This document shows positions 32,150 to 43,300 of a DNA stretch of 64,000 nt, piece by piece. The notes beneath the pieces were generated by a model that saw only the letters and a program-made list of their open reading frames with translations, was not told the DNA's origin and searched no databases. Origin of the DNA: Massariosphaeria phaeospora (lineage: Eukaryota; Ascomycota; Dothideomycetes; Pleosporales); assembly GCA_011032825.1 (NCBI GenBank), contig JAADJZ010000001.1, positions 2,852,001 through 2,916,000 of the forward strand, given 5' to 3'. Within the stretch, counting starts at the first letter, position 1; the number at the start of each line of letters is the position of its first letter. Made by a program: the position numbers and the translations under genes.

Positions 32150-32689
32150 TGTTATTAGAAGTTTCTCTTACCGAGGGTAATCTCGATTGAACTCGAAGAT
32201 TTCGCCTAAGGAATTGTTCTGTGTTCGAAGAGCTTGATAACAACAAAAAAAACAATCTTAATTCTATTCTAGATAGAATAACAAAGTAACAATCTGTTGC
32301 CTATAGATTCAATTTATGTATAAAATGTACTTAGAAGAGTTAACTACAAAGAATCTAAACTGTAAAAGAAATCTTGCTAATCTATATAGTTCTACGATTC
32401 TTTGCTAAAAGCGTTTTGCTTTGCTTACTTAGTGTGCTTAGCCTAAGCACACTAAGCGCCTTAAGCGTAGTCCTACTTAGTCTGCCAAGACTAAGCGCTG
32501 TTCTACTTAGTTCGCCAAGACTAAGCGCTATTCTGCTTAGTTCGCCAAGACTAAGCGCTGTTACGTAACCGCTAACTTAACCTTGCCTTGCGCGTTTTTG
32601 TACTTCTATTTTGCAAACCTGCGAGTTTTAACAACTTTTCTACGTCGTTGCTTAGTCTACGATACCTAGTATCGTCTTTGTTTGTAACA
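32150..32689 (-). repeat. Gypsy-2 3' LTR with a 30-bp tandem repeat
   Basis: A 540-bp LTR. Units of 30 bp at 32473-32502, 32503-32532 and 32533-32562, of the form CTACTTAGTTCGCCAAGACT plus AAGCGCTGTT, explain its extra length over the 501-bp LTRs. Frames across this repeat (32374-32568) are not genes. Confidence 0.92.
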
Positions 32690-32779
32690 TTATCTCTTTC
32701 TTTAAGAATATCGTTTTGATAGCTGTTCTACTGTGCTGTGCCGGTTCTTTCTGTGTCTTGCATTAAAAGTGCCTTTTCG

Positions 32780-32787
32780 TATAAAAG
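32780..32787 (+). promoter_or_regulatory. TATA box of the Gypsy-2 antisense gene
   Basis: TATAAAAG, 76 bases before the ATG at 32856. The same octamer at the same distance occurs in the other four Gypsy copies (51616, and on minus 18008, 46335, 60625). Confidence 0.7.
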
Positions 32788-32855
32788 TAGGTTAACCTTA
32801 ATTCTCGTCGTGTCGTAGCTTCTTTTTGTATTCTTTTGAGTTTTTGAGTTTAACT

Positions 32856-33525
32856 ATGCCTAAGGCTTTCCTTCCTCCTGTTGCTTTGGTAGGCAAATCG
32901 ACTCGTCGTCGTTACGAACAAATTGCTCGAATCTGCGAACGTAGTTGTGAGATGCCGGATCCTTGTAGTCGTTGCTTAGAGAAGAGTCTTTAGTGCCTCG
33001 TAGAAGCATCGTTTGAAAAGTGTGCTAAGTGTTTAAGCTCTAGTGCTTCTTGTAGGCTTGCGCTGTTTCTTAAGAAGTAAGCTGCGCTTTAGCGGAAGCG
33101 ACGCGACCTACGCTATCGGCTTTTTGTAGTAGAAAGCCAAGCTGCTGCACTTCGTGCTAAGCTTTCTGCTGTAAAAATAAAAGAGCACGTTTGTTTATCT
33201 CAAAAGTAAATTGCGATTGCAAAGTTAGAACGGGCTAACTGCAAGGTTGCGCTTTCTAGAGCTTCTGCAAGTTCTAAAAGTATAGTTTCTACTAATAGTC
33301 CTGCACTACCGCTACTTAAAACTTTTTCAACTAACTTAGGCTAGTTACAGACTAACTCTTCTCTGCTCGCTTTTTTTTTTTTTTGATTTTTCTGCTTTTT
33401 TAGAGAACTTGGATTCTTTGCTTCTAGATTTTGCTAGTGATACTTTCGTACTAGTTCCTTGCAGTTTGTAAAATTCTATATTAGTTTCTATGTATTCTAG
33501 CTCTCTAGCTATTTTTGCTATTTAA
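32856..33525 (+). pseudogene. Gypsy-2 antisense gene, Zn2Cys6-like, all six Cys kept
   Basis: Starts MPKAFLPPVALVGKSTRRRY and continues with a basic stretch, then PCSRCLEKSL-CLVEASFEK and CAKCLSSSASC: a C-x2-C-x6-C-x8-C-x2-C-x6-C spacing, that of fungal Zn(II)2Cys6 DNA-binding domains. A charged helical region follows. It is read antisense to pol and lies between the 3' LTR and the pol end (33352-33354). Interrupting codons are TAA/TAG. A T-run near 33370 has changed length and shifts the frame before the end (the equivalent of the Gypsy-5 TGA is TAA at 33523-33525). Best-preserved cluster of the five copies. Protein production is not possible now. Confidence 0.8.
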
Positions 33526-36500
33526 CTAAGTATTTCTACTAACGTTTGAACTTTTGTAAGTTTTTGACTTTTTCGACTTTGTACTCTTTGTCTTTGAGCT
33601 CGATATTAGTTGCTACTTCGGCGTTTAGTAGTGCTAGTTTAAAAAGTAATTTGTAAAAAACTAGATGTATGCGCATGCTTGTAGGTAGCTGTAGTTTAAA
33701 TAATACAAGTTCTTTAACTTTTAAGATTTTAAACAGTTTTATTTGAAAGTTGTCTAACTTGTTGCATAGTTGTTTAGTTTTTAGGTTTTTTCGTAAGAGA
33801 AAAACTTTATTTCTCTCTTTAAAAGTTGGTCTCTTAAGCTTTTTTTTATTTGCTAACTTAGCTATCGTAAAGTTCCTTTAAGCAATTCGTTAGCTCAATT
33901 TGTCGTGTAATTTTTGCATTTTAGAAGCCTTGTTGTCTACTGCTAGCGAAATGCTTTTAATATTTCTTAGATTTTAATAAGCTACTAGCTTATATTTGTA
34001 GTTTGCGTAGTATAGCGAGTGTTTTGTTGTCGTAGACCTCGTGCTGTTGTATGCCAATTGTGCTGTTAGCAGAAGTTTAACCTAGTTGTTCTGCAGCTTG
34101 TTAGTGTACATTTGTAGATATTGTTTTAGTATTTAGTTTGTTTATTCTGTTTGGCTATTTGTTTGCGAGTAGAAGCTAGTTGATAGCTTCTTCGCAACTT
34201 CTAACTAGGCTAAAAACGTATTTTAAAACTTTAATGTAAACAGCTTGTCTCTGTTTGTAATAAACTATTCTAGCAATTTGTAATTAGCAACAAGCGTTTT
34301 TGTAACTTCGTAAGCTATTTCTTCTGCCGTAATTAACTTTTTTATTGGTACAAAATGTAATTCTTTAGTTAATCAATTTACGATTACCAAGATCGAGTTG
34401 CATAGCTGTGCTAATTTAGGTTTTAACAATTTCAAAAGCTTTACTATAAAGTCCATTGTAACGCTAATCTATAGGCGTGCGAGTAGTTCTAGCGGTTAAA
34501 GTAATCTATAGAGCTTATATCTTTTAGGTTTGTTTTTTAAACAATCTAAACAGTTGCTTATTGCTTTTTAAACTATGTTTTGTACGTAGAGCATTAAGTA
34601 CTCGTTTAAGATTCGTCAAACTATTTTGTTAATTCTTAAGTGTTTATATGCTTGTGAAGCATGTAATTCTTAAATAAGCTATATAGCTTAAGTGTTATTT
34701 GTAACTATCTATCTTTGCTAGTCGTTTTTGCTTTATTCTTAGTGCATTTTTTTTTTAATGCTAGTAACTTTAGCTATCTTAGCTAGTCGTAGTTGGTTAT
34801 ATTTGAGAGTTCTGTTTAAGTTCTGTCGTAATATTGAGTTATGCGTAACTAGTTTGTTAGTTTTTATAAAATCTAATTTTCAACAAAGCGCGTTTGCGGC
34901 TTCGTTGTTAGTTTTTTTTTAATAGTGAATTTTAATGTTGTAATCTGCTATAAATTCGGCCTATTTAACTTGTTATCTATTTAATTTTTTAGTTGTAGTA
35001 AAGCTAGTAAGGTTCTAGTAATCTAAGTACACTTGTACTTAATGTCTTGCTTCTTTTAGCTGTGCTTTCTATTGTTTGAAAGCGTTTATTATTGCTAATA
35101 GCTTCTTGTTGTAAACGTTGTAGTTGAGTTTTGCTTCTAAAAACTTTCTAGAATAGTAGAATACTAGTTTTTATTTCCTGTCGTTGCATTGCTGTAACAG
35201 TATTGCTCCTAATGCGTAGTCTAAAGCATTAGTTTCTACTTAAGTTTCTTTTTTTAAGTCGTGCATCTGTAGCATTGGTGTCGTAGTAAACTTTTTTTTA
35301 AGTTCTTAAAACGCTTGTTCTTGTGCTTCTGTTTATTTAAACTTTCTATTCTTTTTAGTAACTTCTAAGAGTAAAGTCGTAGCCTTAAAGTAATTCTTAA
35401 TAAACTTTTAATAGAAGTTAGCAAATTCTAGAAAAAACTGCACGTTTTTTACTGTTTTAAGAGTTAGCTATTCTTGTATAGTTTGAATCTTCTTTAGGTC
35501 TATAAACATACTTTCTTTTAAAATAATAAATCCTAGATAGCTAGTTTTTGTAACGTAAAATTTACATTTCTTTAAGTAAAGTAGTAGTTAGTACTGCTTT
35601 ATTTTCTGTAGCACTTTTTTAACATGTTTCTAATGTTCTTTAAACGTTTTTTTAGAGTATATCAATACGTTGTCTAAGTACGCTGTAACAAAAATGTCTA
35701 AGTATTCGTATAGTGCTTTGTTAATTAAGGCCTAAAACGTAGCTAGGGCATTAGTTAATTTAAACGGCATAACTTAGTACTTATAGAGTTTATATCTAGT
35801 TTTAAAAGCTGTTATTTATTCGTGCTTTTTTGCAATTTTAATGCGATAGTATCCGTTTCGTACGTTGAGTTTTGTAATTTATTTTACTTTTTAAAGTTAA
35901 TTTATAAGCTTCTAAATAAGCAGTAGTAAGTATTAGTTTTTTTGTGTAACGTTGTTAAGATGTCAAAAATCTACGCACAATTTCAATTTCTTGTTTTTCT
36001 TAAGTACGAACAATATCGGCGAAGCTATTAAGCTCTCGCTTAGTTGTATGTATTCTCGTTAAATATTTCTTTAAACGTATTTCTTTAATTCTTTCTGCTA
36101 GTTGTAAGTTAGAGAATACATTAGTTCTAGTTGCAGTTTTATTCCTTTTTCTAGAATAATCTTGTAATTTTATTTTTAGTAGTTTGCTAGATCGTGCTTT
36201 TTGTCTTTTTTAAAGAAACTTTTAAACTCTGCTTAGTATTCTGTAAGAAAGTTTTTAAACTTTTCTTTTAGTTTTTTAAAGAAGTTGGGTTGTAGTTTGC
36301 TTACTTTTAAAAGCGCAACTTGTTGTATCTATATAACGCTTATCTGCTAAGAGTTTTTTTTACAAATTCTCGCGATCTTGTAAAGTAAAATTAAACTAAT
36401 TTTTCTATTCTTAGGTAAGCTTTGAATTGTTGATTTGTTTTATTGTACTTTAGTAACTTTCTTTCTAAGCCTTCGGCTGCGTATTGTTTCGTTTTTTTAA

Positions 36501-39293
36501 TTAATGTTAAAGTTGTGTTTTTGTAGCTAGTCGTACCTAATATACATGTTAGAACTTTTAAAGTTTATAATATTAATACACTGTTAGTGCTTAATGCCTG
36601 CAATTTTTAACTTAACTTTTTAAGTTTCTAGGTTAATTAAACTGTTTCTATATTCTAGTAGTTGTCCGTTAGCTAACACTATTCGTATTAGTTGATTTTT
36701 AACTTAATAAAGTATTTTGTTTATTTCTACTTATTCTAAGGAGACTAATGTCTAGGCAGCTTTGCTATCTAGTAGTGCGATAAGCTCTTAGCCTGCAACT
36801 TTTGCTTTTACTTTTATGTAATTTTGTTTTAGTTGCGTTTTTTGTACGCTTTGTACGGTCGTGCTAAGAGCACTTATACTATTCTAACTATAGATTTAGT
36901 AGCTCGCTAGTTTTTTGCCAAGAAAGCCTTTAAAACTTGTTTTTCTAGAATGTTCTATTGTTCGTAGTATTTGCACTAGTTAATAAAACATTTTTATAGC
37001 TGTAAGTGTTTGCTGTAGTTTTAATTTTTAAAATTCTATCTAGTTGCGTATCTCTATAGCTAATAAATCGCGCATTTTTAAGTGCAGAAAAGCTAGCGTG
37101 CTACTTAGCACGTATCGTAGTTTTCTATGCATAATTTGTTGTTGCATTTTAAGTAGTCTTTGTTTTTTAAACTTATAAGCTACTATTCTGTAATATGCTT
37201 GCTAGACTAGTGTATTTGACATTTCTTGTCGTAGCACTATGCTTATGCGCAGCTTCTGCTGTAGTTTTTAAACTAATTGTTATAGTTGTGTACGTAACAT
37301 TTTGTTACTATACATTCGCTGTCTTTAAGTAAAACGTATAATAGTAATTTTAGCTATTGTTGCGCGAAGATTCTATTGTTTGCGTAGTACATGCAGTTTT
37401 TCTCGTTGCACTAGTGCCAAAGCAAGTTTCCGTAATTGTTCTAATTAGCAAACTTTATTTTCTTTTTCGTTAGTCTTTGTTGTGCTATTGCTGCTTTTGC
37501 AGCTTTTTATTTTTATAGTTCTTTAATTTATAGTTCTTTAAACTGTTAGTTGTAGTACTAGGCAATGTAAGTAGTTTTACTGCACATCTAGCACTTGTAA
37601 TTTTAAAGTTAATCTGTAATTTCTTTTGCTTGTAAATAAGTAGGTTCTGTTTTTTAGTCTAACAGTTTCTTTGCTATCGAGTTTTTAACTTTAACCTACT
37701 TGCTGTCTAGTTTTTTGTAGATTCTTAGATATAGTGTAGCTACTTGTTGTAGTTAAACTATAGCAATAGTAGCAGCTTGCGCGCCTGCTACTTTCTGTAG
37801 AGTTTTTAAGCAGTTTCTGCAAAAGTATTTGTTTTTACTGCATTAAAAACATACTTTATTATTGTAACGCTTTTAGCGTTTCTCTTTAGACAGCTCGTTT
37901 TTAGAGTTTTGCTTTGTCAAAGTAGCGTTTTTTTTGTTAAACTATTTTTGTAGTAGTTTGTTGTTCTAGACTCGTCTAACGCTGTTGATATCTATTAGGT
38001 CGTAGTAATAGGTTTTTTAAATCGTTGCTACTAGGCGTATGTATAGTTTGACAGTAAACTTGCGTTCTTGCTATTGTTGCTATAGTTAGTTGTTAATTTG
38101 TACCGCAGTTTTAATTAGCTCGTTGAGTTTTTTTAGTTTTTTGTTTTAACTAATTTTATTTTTTACGTATTTTTTTAACTTTGCGTAGTAAAACTCGCAT
38201 AAGTTGCGTTCTTCTACATTGTCTACTTTAGCTTAAATTCTTTTAAATTTAATTGTGTACTCGCTAGCTAAGCTTTTTTGCTTAAGTAGTCTAAGTTAGT
38301 TTATTGCTTGCTGCGTTTCGTTTACTTCGCCGTAGATTGTATAAAGTTCTTGCTTAAACAACTTTTAATTCTTAAAAATGCGCTTCGTGTTTTGCTTTAT
38401 TTTCTTTACGTTTTCTGCGTGCGTAACGTAATCTTCGGCGTATAGCTAAAACTATTTTGCTGCGTTGTCTTTTATGTGCATTTTAGCTGCTAAGATCTTG
38501 TTTTAATTTATGTAGAAGCTGTTGCTATAATAACAGCAGTAAAAGTTAACGTTAGTAAGAAAAAGTTTTAAGTTTTTTTTTCTACTGCTATATTTCTCTA
38601 GAGAAAGTGCTTTTGCTAACTTTTTTTCTATTCTACTTTAGAGCTTCGTAACTGCTGCTAGCAGTTTTTAAATCTATTCTGCTTGCTGCTGTATCTAATT
38701 AGCTTGCTTTGCTATTACAGTTGCTAGGTTCGTTGTAAGTGTAGTAACGCTGCTGCTCGTTGTGCGTAAGTATTATCAAAAGTGCTCTCTTACCAAAAGT
38801 ACGAGTTATCGAACTCGAAGATTCTGCCTAAGAAATTGTTCTGTGTTCAAAAAGCTTAATAACAACAAAAAAACAATCTCAATTCTATTTTAGATAGAAT
38901 AACAAAGTAACAATTTGTTGCCTATAGATCTAATCTATGTATAAAATGTACTTAGAAAAGTTAACTACAAAGAATTCAAACTGTAAAGAAAATTCTACTA
39001 ATCTATATAGTTCTATAATTCTTTGCCAAAAGCGTTCTACTTTGCTTGCTACGTTCTGCTACGCCGTAGCACTCGTAGCGCTCGTAGCAACTGTTGCTTA
39101 GTATGCTACGTGCTAAGGCCTCGTAGCACTCGTAGCGCATTACGTAATCTTTGCTAACCTAATTCTGCTTTGCGCGTTGCTGTACTTTCGTTTTGCAAAC
39201 TTGCAAGCTCTAACAACTTTTCTACGTCGTTGCTTAGTCTACGATACCTAGTATCGTTTCTATTTGTAATAGTAAGCTCGTAGGTGTTGTTAT
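33352..39293 (-). pseudogene. Gypsy-2 gag-pol, interrupted by a solo LTR
   Basis: Runs from an ATA (former ATG) at 39293-39291 to TAG at 33354-33352. The solo LTR enters seven codons after the start. The zinc knuckle is near 37800-37860, Cys-rich region about 36920-37580, protease site near 36765, RT YLDNVLIYS near 35650-35690, integrase about 33950-34650 and chromodomain about 33410-33600, all in the same order as Gypsy-1. TAA/TAG codons are throughout. Confidence 0.88.
38771..39271 (-). repeat. Solo Gypsy LTR inside Gypsy-2
   Basis: A 501-bp LTR (TATTATC...TGTAATA, both terminal TG/CA pairs altered by transitions) with GTAAG at 38766-38770 and 39272-39276. Its variable block holds GCTACG/CGTAGC motifs like the Gypsy-4 LTR, so it came from that subtype, not from Gypsy-2. 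Confidence 0.9.
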
Positions 39294-39326
39294 GTTGTCT
39301 TAGTTCTAAACCTAAAGTAGTTAACG

Positions 39327-39866
39327 TGTTATTAGAAGTTTCTCTTACTAAAAGTAATCTCGATTAGACTCGAAAATTCCGCCTAAGAAATTGTTCTGTG
39401 TTCGAAAAGCTTAATAACAACAAAAAAAACAATCTCAATTCTATTCTAAATAGAATAACAAAGTAACAATTTGTTGCCTATAGATCTAATCTATGTATAA
39501 AATGTACTTAAGAGAGTTAACTACAAAGAATCTAAACTGTAAAAAAAATTCTGCTAATCTATATAGTTTTATAATTCTTTGCTAAAAGCGTTTTGCTTTG
39601 CTTGCTTAGTATGCTTAGCCTAAGCACACTAAGCGCTTTAAGCGTAGTCCTACTTAGTTTGCCAAGACTAAGCGCTGTTCTACTTAGTTTGCCAAGACTA
39701 AGCGCTGTTCTGCTTGGTTCGCTAAGCCTAAGCGCTGTTACGTAACTGCTAACCTAACTCTACTTCGCGCGTTTTCGTACTTTTATCTTGCAAACCTGCG
39801 AGTTCTAACAACTTTTCTACGTCGTTGCTTAGTCTACGATACCTAGTATCGTTTTTGTTTGTAACA
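39327..39866 (-). repeat. Gypsy-2 5' LTR
   Basis: A 540-bp partner of 32150-32689, with the same three 30-bp units at about 39650-39739. It meets the inverted Gypsy-3 LTR head to head at 39867, which creates chance frames across 39749-40081. Confidence 0.92.
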
Positions 39867-40335
39867 CTAAGCAACAACGTAAAAAAGTTGTTAAAGCTTG
39901 CTAGTGCGCAAAACAAAAGTACAACGATACGCAAAGCAAAGTTAAGTAAGCAAAAATTACGTAACGTGCTTAGCACGCTTAGTAGTCTTGGCACTAAGCA
40001 AACTAAGTAGAAGTTGCTTAGTAAAATTAGCATGCTTAGCACTAAGCACACTAAGCAAACTAAGTAAAATGCTTTTAGCAAAGAATTATAGAACTATATA
40101 GATTAGTAGAATTTCTTTTACAATTTTAATTCTTTGTAGTTAACTTTTTTAAGTATATCGCATACATAGATTGAATCTATAAGCAACTATTTGTGTACTT
40201 TGTTATTCAATTTAGAATTAAATAAAATTGTTTTTTTTTGTTGTTATTAAGCTTTTCGAACATAGAACAATTTCTTAAGCAGAATCTTCGAGTCTAATTA
40301 CAATTACCTTTAGTAAAAGAACACTTCTAATAACA
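39867..40335 (+). repeat. Gypsy-3 5' LTR, main part
   Basis: Starts at the CTAAG duplication and ends CTTCTAATAACA; the first 39 bases are at 32111-32149. Total length about 503 bp. Confidence 0.9.
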
Positions 40336-40368
40336 CTTTAACTACTTTAGGTTTAGAACTAAAACAAT

Positions 40369-43300
40369 ATAACAATTTTAGCGAGCTTAAGTAGTAGCAG
40401 TGCCGAAGCACTTTAACGCACTGCTAGCGCGATACTAGCTAAGCAAGCTAGCTAAATCGAATTGCTAACTAAGCAGATTAGCGAACTGTTAGAAATAGTT
40501 GCAATTTTGAAAAAATAAAAAACTAGTAGTACCGCGAAAGCACCGTCTCTAGAGAAATATAGTAGAAAAAAAAAACATTACAATTATTTTTTACAAACAT
40601 CAACTTATACTGCTAATGTTATGCAACTAGCTTTTTAACAAAATAAAACAAGATTTTTGCAGCTAGAATGTACATAAAAGACAATGCAGCAAAGTAGTTT
40701 TAACTACACGCAAACGACTATGTCAAGTGTAACAGCAAGTAAAAAATAAAGCGAAACACGCAACGCATTTTTAAAAGTTAAAAATTATTTAAAAAAAAGC
40801 TTTATGTAATTTACAAGAAAGTAGACAAAACACAGCAAGCAATAAACAAACTCTAACTACTACAACAGAAAAAATCTGCAAGTAAATACACAATTAAGTT
40901 TAAAAAAATTTAGGCTAAAGTAGACAACGTAGAAAAACGCAGCTTATGCAAGTTCTACTACGCAAAGTTAAAAAAACATATAAAAAATAAAATTAGTTAA
41001 AATAAAAAACTAGAAGAACTTAAAAAGTTAATTAAAATAGTAGTTTGAATTAACAACTAACTATAGCAGCAATAGTAAAAACGCAAAACTACTATTAAAC
41101 TATACATACAGCTAATAACTACGATTAAAAAAACCTATTACTACGACTTAATAGACATTAACAGCGTTAGACGAATCTAGAACAACAAACTACTACAAAA
41201 GCTATTTACTAAGAAAAATGCTACTTCGACAAAACAATACTCTCAAAACGAATTGTCTAAAGAAAAACGCTAAAAGCGTTACAATAACAAAACATGCTTT
41301 TAATGCAGCAAAGTAAAATACTTTTGCAGAAACTACTTAGAAACACAACAGCGAGTAGCAAGCGCGCAAGCTGTTACAATTGCTATAGTTTAACTACAGC
41401 AAGTAGCTACACTATACTCAAAAAACCTTAAAAAATCGAAAAACAATTGAGTTTAAGTAAGAAGTTTTAAGAACTTTACAGAACCTATAGGCAAAGACAA
41501 CAAAGAACTATTAACTCTATAAGTTTCGAAAATTAATAGATAACTATAGAACTACGAATGCTAGATATGCAGCTAAACAACTTATATTGCCTAGTATTGC
41601 AAAAACAAATTTCGTACGCTTCGTATTAAAAGACTATAGAAATAAAAAGTTACAAATGCAGCAATAGCACAACAAAAGCTAACTAAAAAAAAAGTACGCT
41701 TTAAAAACAAAGATAGTTATAGAAGCTTACTTTAGCACTAGTGCAAACAACAAAACTGTACGTACTACGCAGACAATAGAATTCTTGCTAAATAATAGCT
41801 AAAACTACTATTATACGTTTTACTTAAAGACAACGAATATACAGTAACAGAATGTTACGTACATAACTACAACAACTAGTTAAAAAACTATAGCAAAAGT
41901 CGCAAATAGGCGCAGTGTTATAACAACAATTGTTAAAAACACTAGATATTTAAACACATTACCGAATAGTAGCCTATAGGTCTAGAGAACAAGAACTACT
42001 TAAAATGTAACAACGAATTATGCGAAAAAAACTACGATACGTGCAAAAAAGCACGTTGGCTTTTTTGCACTACAGAATGCGCTACCTATAAGCTATAAAA
42101 AAACGCAACGAAATAGAATCTTAAGAATTCAAACTACAACAAGCATTTGCTGCTATAGAAATGTTTCGTCGACAAGTGCAACTACTATAAGCAATAAAAT
42201 ATTCTAAAAAAACAAGCTTTAAAAGCTTTTTTAGCAAAAAACTAGTAAGCTACTAGACCTACGGTTAGAATAGTAAAAGCGCTTTTAGCACAACTGTACG
42301 AAGCGTATAAAAAACGCAACAAAAACAAAATTACATAGAAGTAAAAGCGAAAGTTGCAAGCTAAAAGCTAATTGCACTACTTAATAGCAAAGCTGCCTAA
42401 ACATTAGTTTTCTTAGAATAAGTAGAAAAAAACAAAATACTTTACTAAGTTAAGAACTAACTAATACAAATAGTGTTAGCTAACGAACAACTACTAGAAT
42501 ATAGAAACAGTTTAATTAACCTAGAAACTTAAAAAGTCGAGTTAAAAGTTGCGAGCATTAAACACTAACAGTGTATTAATATTATAAACTTTAAAAGTTC
42601 TAACATGTATATTAAATACAACTAGCTACAAAAACACAACTTAGACATTAATTAAAAAAACAAAACAATACTTAGCTAAAGGCTTAGAAAGAAAGTTGCT
42701 AAAGTACAAAAAAACAATTCAACAATTCAAAGCTTACCTAAAATTAAAAGAATTAGTTTAATTTTACTTTACAAAATCGCGAGAATTTGTAAAAAAAACT
42801 CTTAGCAGATAGGCGTTATATAGATACGACAAGTTGCGCTTTCAAAAGTAAGCAAACTACAATTTAACTTCTCTAAGAAATAAAAAAAAGAGTTTAAAAA
42901 CTTTTTTACTAAATACTAAGCGAAGTTTAAAAGTTTCTTTGAAAAAGACGAAAAGCACAACCTAGCAAACTACTAAAAATAAAATTACGAAATTATTCTT
43001 AAGAAAAGAACAAAACTGCAACTAAAACTAATGTATTCTCTAACTTACAACTAGCAGAAAAAACTAAAAAAATATATTTAAAGAAATATCTAGCGAGAAT
43101 ATATACAACTAAGCGAAAGTTTAATAGCTTCGCTAATATTATTTGTACTAAAGAAAAACGGAGAATTGAAACTATGCGTAAACTATCGACAGCTTAACAA
43201 CGTTACACAAAAAAACAAATACTTACTACTACTTATTTAAAAGCTTATAGATTAACTTTAAAAAGTAAAATAAATTACAAAACTTAACGTACGAAACAGA

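Larger units (their letters stand above)
32150..39866 (-). mobile_element. Gypsy-2: chromodomain Ty3/Gypsy element
   Basis: LTRs at 32150-32689 and 39327-39866 (540 bp each), TGTTATTAGAAG...TTTGTAACA as read on plus. Target duplication CTAAG at 32145-32149 and 39867-39871. It carries a solo LTR of a related copy (38771-39271) inside gag. The 540-bp LTR length comes from three 30-bp repeats. Antisense gene at 32856-33525. Confidence 0.93.

Noticed and set aside
32473..32562. Possible CRISPR array
   Set aside because: Repeats are contiguous with no unique spacers, sit in an LTR, and the organism is a fungus.
32374..32568. Open frame with repeated LSALSVVLLSLPRL-like peptides
   Set aside because: It lies wholly in the Gypsy-2 LTR and reflects the 30-bp tandem repeat.
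39749..40081. Open frames on both strands, up to 110 codons
   Set aside because: They arise from the head-to-head junction of the Gypsy-2 and Gypsy-3 LTRs, an inverted repeat; no protein feature.
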